From JBKECO01 sp047974745 (GTDB lineage Bacteria > Bacillota > Clostridia > Lachnospirales > Lachnospiraceae), in assembly GCA_047974745.1 (NCBI GenBank), contig JBKECO010000012.1, positions 1 through 64,000 of the forward strand: a DNA stretch of 64,000 bases, read 5' to 3'. Shown here piece by piece: positions 61,058-64,000 of the stretch; position 1 is the stretch's first letter, and the number at the start of each line of letters is the position of its first letter. The translations under genes and the position numbers were made by a program. The notes under the pieces were generated by a model. That model did not search any database and was not told the DNA's origin. It saw nothing but the letters and a program-made list of their open reading frames with translations.

Positions 61058-61819
61058 ATGCATACAAAAAGAATCATTCCTTGCCTCGATGTAAATAATG
61101 GTCGTGTTGTAAAAGGAGTTAATTTTGTAAATCTGATCGATGCGGGAGATCCTGTTGAGATTGCTGCCGCATATGACAGGGCAGGTGCCGATGAGGTCGT
61201 TTTTCTGGATATTACAGCCTCCTCTGATGCACGGGGCACAGTTGTCGATATGGTCCGCAAGGTCGCAGAAAAAGTGTTTATTCCATTTACTGTGGGAGGT
61301 GGCATCCGTACCGTTGAAGATTTTAAAGTGCTGCTTCGAGAAGGAGCAGACAAGATATCCATAAACTCATCTGCAATAGACAGACCGGAGTTGATAAGTG
61401 AAGCAGCTGACAAATTTGGCAGTCAATGTGTTGTTGTTGCAATCGATGCAAGAGCAAGAGAGGATGGAAGCGGCTGGAATATCTTTAAGAACGGTGGTCG
61501 AATCGATATGGGAATCGATGCTGTTGAATGGGCAATACGAGCAGATCAACTTGGTGCAGGTGAGATACTTTTGACCAGCATGGATTGCGATGGAACAAAG
61601 GGTGGATATGATCTGGAATTAACAAAGTTGATCTCGGATCATGTTTCGATTCCTGTAATTGCATCAGGGGGTGCAGGTGAGATGTCTCACTTTTATGAAG
61701 CTTTGACACTGGGAGGAGCTGATGCAGCACTTGCTGCTTCCCTGTTTCATTTTAAAGAGCTTGAGATTCTGCAATTAAAGAATTATTTATCTCAAAGAGG
61801 GGTGTCTGTAAGAAAATAG
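61058..61819 (+). CDS. hisF: Imidazole glycerol phosphate synthase subunit HisF
   Basis: 253-aa (beta/alpha)8 cyclase. IIPCLDVNNGRVVKGVNF and FLDITAS carry the first catalytic Asp. LTSMDCDGTKGGYD has the second catalytic Asp and the phosphate site, with IASGGAG following. It uses ammonia from HisH to form imidazole glycerol phosphate. The start lies 2 bp after hisH behind GGGAGG, typical of a coupled pair. Ung follows after about 50 bp. Confidence 0.93.
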   Translation: MHTKRIIPCLDVNNGRVVKGVNFVNLIDAGDPVEIAAAYDRAGADEVVFLDITASSDARGTVVDMVRKVAEKVFIPFTVGGGIRTVEDFKVLLREGADKISINSSAIDRPELISEAADKFGSQCVVVAIDARAREDGSGWNIFKNGGRIDMGIDAVEWAIRADQLGAGEILLTSMDCDGTKGGYDLELTKLISDHVSIPVIASGGAGEMSHFYEALTLGGADAALAASLFHFKELEILQLKNYLSQRGVSVRK

Positions 61820-61873
61820 GTTATGATGTAAGGATGTAAGACGAATACAATGGTAAGGAAGAGTATAAGTAAG

Positions 61874-62551
61874 ATGTCAAAAATAACCAATGATTGGGAA
61901 GCAGCAGTCAGTGAAGAGTTCAAAAAGCAATATTATCGACAACTCTATCAATTTGTAAAACATGAATATAGCATACATGAAATCTATCCTCCGGCAGATG
62001 CGATTTTCAATGCACTGCATTATACACCATTGAGCAAGGTGAAGGTATTGCTACTGGGACAAGATCCCTATCATAATGCAAATCAGGCACATGGGTTATG
62101 TTTTTCCGTTCCGCAGGATCAAAGGGAAATACCACCTTCCCTCGTAAATATTTATAAAGAGCTGCAGACAGACTGTGGATGTTATATTCCAAATAATGGA
62201 TATTTGCGAAAATGGGCAGATCAGGGAGTCTTAATGCTGAATACCGTACTCACAGTCAAAGCCCATCAGGCGAATTCACATAAAGGAATGGGATGGGAGA
62301 TCTTTACAGATGCCATTATCCATGCGGTGAATAAGCAGGAGAGACCCATAGTCTTTTTGTTATGGGGCAGACCTGCGCAGGAAAAAGCCAGCATGCTCAA
62401 TAACGAAAAGCATCTGATCCTAACAGCACCACATCCTAGTCCATTGTCAGCATACAGAGGTTTTTTTGGATGCCATCACTTTAGTCAGACGAATGAATTT
62501 TTAATCAAGAACGGACAGTCCCCAATTGACTGGCAAATAGAGAATCAATAA
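61874..62551 (+). CDS. ung: Uracil-DNA glycosylase
   Basis: 225 aa family 1 UDG that removes uracil from DNA. The water-activating motif GQDPYHNANQAHGLCFS, the LLWGRPAQEK segment and the HPSPLSAYRGF loop with the catalytic His are all intact. I chose MSKITNDW as it aligns with family starts and has AAGGAAGAG about 10 bp upstream. An ATG eight codons earlier is possible. It probably shares the hisHF transcript or has a weak promoter. A bidirectional terminator directly follows the stop. Confidence 0.91.
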   Translation: MSKITNDWEAAVSEEFKKQYYRQLYQFVKHEYSIHEIYPPADAIFNALHYTPLSKVKVLLLGQDPYHNANQAHGLCFSVPQDQREIPPSLVNIYKELQTDCGCYIPNNGYLRKWADQGVLMLNTVLTVKAHQANSHKGMGWEIFTDAIIHAVNKQERPIVFLLWGRPAQEKASMLNNEKHLILTAPHPSPLSAYRGFFGCHHFSQTNEFLIKNGQSPIDWQIENQ

Positions 62552-62577
62552 AAGAGCGTTAAAAAACGCTCTTTTTT
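62551..62577. terminator. Bidirectional terminator at the ung / kinase convergence
   Basis: AAAGAGCGTT and AACGCTCTTT form a perfect 10-bp stem with an A4 loop and T runs on both strands. The ung stop ends on its first base, and the opposing kinase stop codon lies inside it. Confidence 0.85.
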
Positions 62578-64000
62578 GGTATTCTGATTTCAACTTCGGT
62601 TTCCTGATTTGCAACACTGCGATAGGTCAGTCCATAATTCTCGCCATAGAAGAGTTGAAGCCGCCGGTGCGTGTTATAGACACCGATGTTACTACCTGTT
62701 CTGCTTGCCCCATCTCCGGTCAGAAGAATCGCCAGTTTTTCTTTTGTTATTCCAACACCATCATCCGACAGAATAAATACCAGTTCATCCTTTTCTGCCC
62801 ATCCCATGATGATGATCGTACCCTCTCGGGACTTTTTTTCAAGAATACCATGCAAAAGTGCATTCTCAACAAGTGGTTGAAAAATCAGTTTTGGTATCTG
62901 ATACTGCAGCATTTCATCTGGAACATCGATAATGAACCGGATGCGATCCCGAAATCGCATATTCTGAAGCTTCATATATAGATCTGCATGTTCGAGCTCA
63001 TCTTTGATCGTTACGACACTCAGACCTTTATTCAACGTGAGCTTATAGAATTTTGACAAAAGCACCACCGCAGCAGAAACCTCATCAGGATGACCGGTCT
63101 TTGCCTGCCAGTTTATCATATCGAGAGTGTTATATAGAAAATGAGGATTGATCTGGGACTGAAGAGCCTGAAATTCAGAGAACCGCAATTCCTCTGCTGT
63201 TGCAGCCTGAATATCCATCAGCTGATTGATCTCGTCAGACATATAATTGTAAGTCTCGACCAGGTCACCAATCTCATCCTCTCCGGGAGTCACCACAATT
63301 CGGGCAGGTGGTCCATTCCTGACATTTTTCATCTGATGAATGATATTTGAGAGCCGTATCAATATGGAGTTGCTCAGCAGTGTAGAAAGCAAGATACTAA
63401 TGATCAAAAATATGGTGTAGAGCAGTGCGAATTGAAAGATCAAAGTATTGCTTTCGGCTACTACATTTGCAGCAGGAACAGCCGAAATCATATACCAGTC
63501 AGTGCCTGGAACCGTCCGATATCCCACATAGACCTGCTCATCGACAAAGTTGACCCTTTCAAAGGTATTTTGACTACTGATCTGCTCCGGTATGGAAGAA
63601 TAATTCATAAAATAAGTACCGGAGAGCGTGGCGTTCGTAGTCGAAACAATGGCCTCTCTCTGGTTGACCAGATAGATCACACTATCGGTAAACGGGATAT
63701 CATGTAAAATAATATCGTTGACAGCAGCATGAGAGAAATATACAGCCACATAGGCGGATTTTTCGCTCAGCAGATTGATCCTGCGAATGATGGCAAATTC
63801 TCCGTCATTGGCCAGCTCGTCAGGGGATAGATACATACTCGGACAAATCAAAAGCGAAGAACCAGAGCTTTGAAAAATTCCATGCCAATAAGTACCATAA
63901 GCCTTATCCATAGGGTAAAAAAGTGAAGTCGCAGATTTTTCCTCAAGTGCGGTGTAATGATCCTCTGCCACAAAAATGTGTATGGATGTGACCGTCCGTC
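62559..64000 (-). CDS. YesM-type sensor histidine kinase, 5' end outside the window
   Basis: The reading frame stays open to the right edge, so this is the C-terminal part (at least 480 aa) of a larger kinase; a GTG at 63971 is internal. Visible are part of an extracellular Cache-like sensor, TM at about 180-205 of the visible part, and HAMP (IRLSNIIHQMKNV). The His_kinase segment is QSQINPHFLYNTLDMINW, with HATPase boxes LVENALLHG, LSDDGVGI and NIGVYNTHRR. The canonical YesM His is intact, unlike the variant context of the other YesM protein. A YesN partner and importer are expected beyond the edge. Confidence 0.88.
   Translation of the reverse strand, partial: RTVTSIHIFVAEDHYTALEEKSATSLFYPMDKAYGTYWHGIFQSSGSSLLICPSMYLSPDELANDGEFAIIRRINLLSEKSAYVAVYFSHAAVNDIILHDIPFTDSVIYLVNQREAIVSTTNATLSGTYFMNYSSIPEQISSQNTFERVNFVDEQVYVGYRTVPGTDWYMISAVPAANVVAESNTLIFQFALLYTIFLIISILLSTLLSNSILIRLSNIIHQMKNVRNGPPARIVVTPGEDEIGDLVETYNYMSDEINQLMDIQAATAEELRFSEFQALQSQINPHFLYNTLDMINWQAKTGHPDEVSAAVVLLSKFYKLTLNKGLSVVTIKDELEHADLYMKLQNMRFRDRIRFIIDVPDEMLQYQIPKLIFQPLVENALLHGILEKKSREGTIIIMGWAEKDELVFILSDDGVGITKEKLAILLTGDGASRTGSNIGVYNTHRRLQLFYGENYGLTYRSVANQETEVEIRIPKKSVF

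Noticed and set aside
1..64000. tRNA, rRNA or known riboswitches
   Set aside because: No cloverleaf-like, ribosomal or recognised aptamer sequence was seen when reading both strands by eye; a covariance-model scan would be the deciding test.

Overview
The window reads as a chromosomal segment of a low-to-moderate-GC Gram-positive anaerobe, most likely a gut Clostridia of the Lachnospiraceae type. This is inferred from strong AGGAGG-type ribosome sites, YesM/YesN-type two-component systems, LplB/LplC-type sugar permeases, a GPH symporter, many cytoplasmic glycoside hydrolases without signal peptides, ferredoxin-tailed aldo/keto reductases, CheV/MCP chemotaxis genes and a microcompartment gene set. 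No rRNA, tRNA or CRISPR array was seen.

Region 1 (1-3.5 kb, minus strand): a three-gene microcompartment redox module, pduQ-pduS-pduT-like (alcohol dehydrogenase, RnfC-like flavin/Fe-S reductase, tandem-BMC shell protein with a Cys38 cluster ligand), closed by a strong terminator. Region 2 (3.5-5.3 kb): an ISL3-family insertion sequence with 23-bp inverted ends and a transposase split by a frameshift at an A8 run. Region 3 (5.5-10.5 kb): two SDR oxidoreductases, two ferredoxin-tailed aldo/keto reductases and a TetR regulator, with a perfect-consensus promoter that has a palindrome filling its spacer.

Region 4 (10.6-16.6 kb): a GH78 alpha-L-rhamnosidase, an AraC regulator, a MATE transporter that appears to lack TM3, an acetyltransferase and a YbjQ-family protein. 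Region 5 (16.7-30.8 kb): a carbohydrate locus that starts with a LacI regulator and two matching operators. It continues with a Gfo/Idh/MocA oxidoreductase, a TIM-barrel isomerase fused to a TolB-like propeller, a DUF2284 protein, GH43, a GPH symporter and GH2. A minus-strand GH1 / small protein / AraC unit and a second TIM-barrel isomerase follow. The oxidoreductase plus isomerase-fold pair suggests chemistry beyond plain hydrolysis, perhaps oxidation-elimination of glycosides.

Region 6 (30.8-41.9 kb): a second carbohydrate locus. A YesM/YesN-type sensor and regulator pair diverges from an ABC sugar importer (lipoprotein plus two permeases), GH3, an MBL-fold hydrolase and a DUF1593/Sde182-like protein. 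The regulator's receiver domain has non-canonical residues at two pocket positions. Region 7 (42-51 kb): a small ORF, a GNAT, an HD/HD-GYP phosphodiesterase behind tandem repeats, a two-component system divergent from a MacB-type efflux system, and a YtvI-like membrane protein.

Region 8 (51-64 kb): mostly core functions. These are a flavodoxin-fold Fe-S protein, a small soluble chemoreceptor, glutamyl-tRNA synthetase, a candidate small RNA, a second OmpR-type two-component system, a lipoprotein, CheV, an unusual acidic/Lys-rich membrane protein, HisH, HisF and uracil-DNA glycosylase. The 3' part of another YesM-type sensor kinase runs off the right edge.
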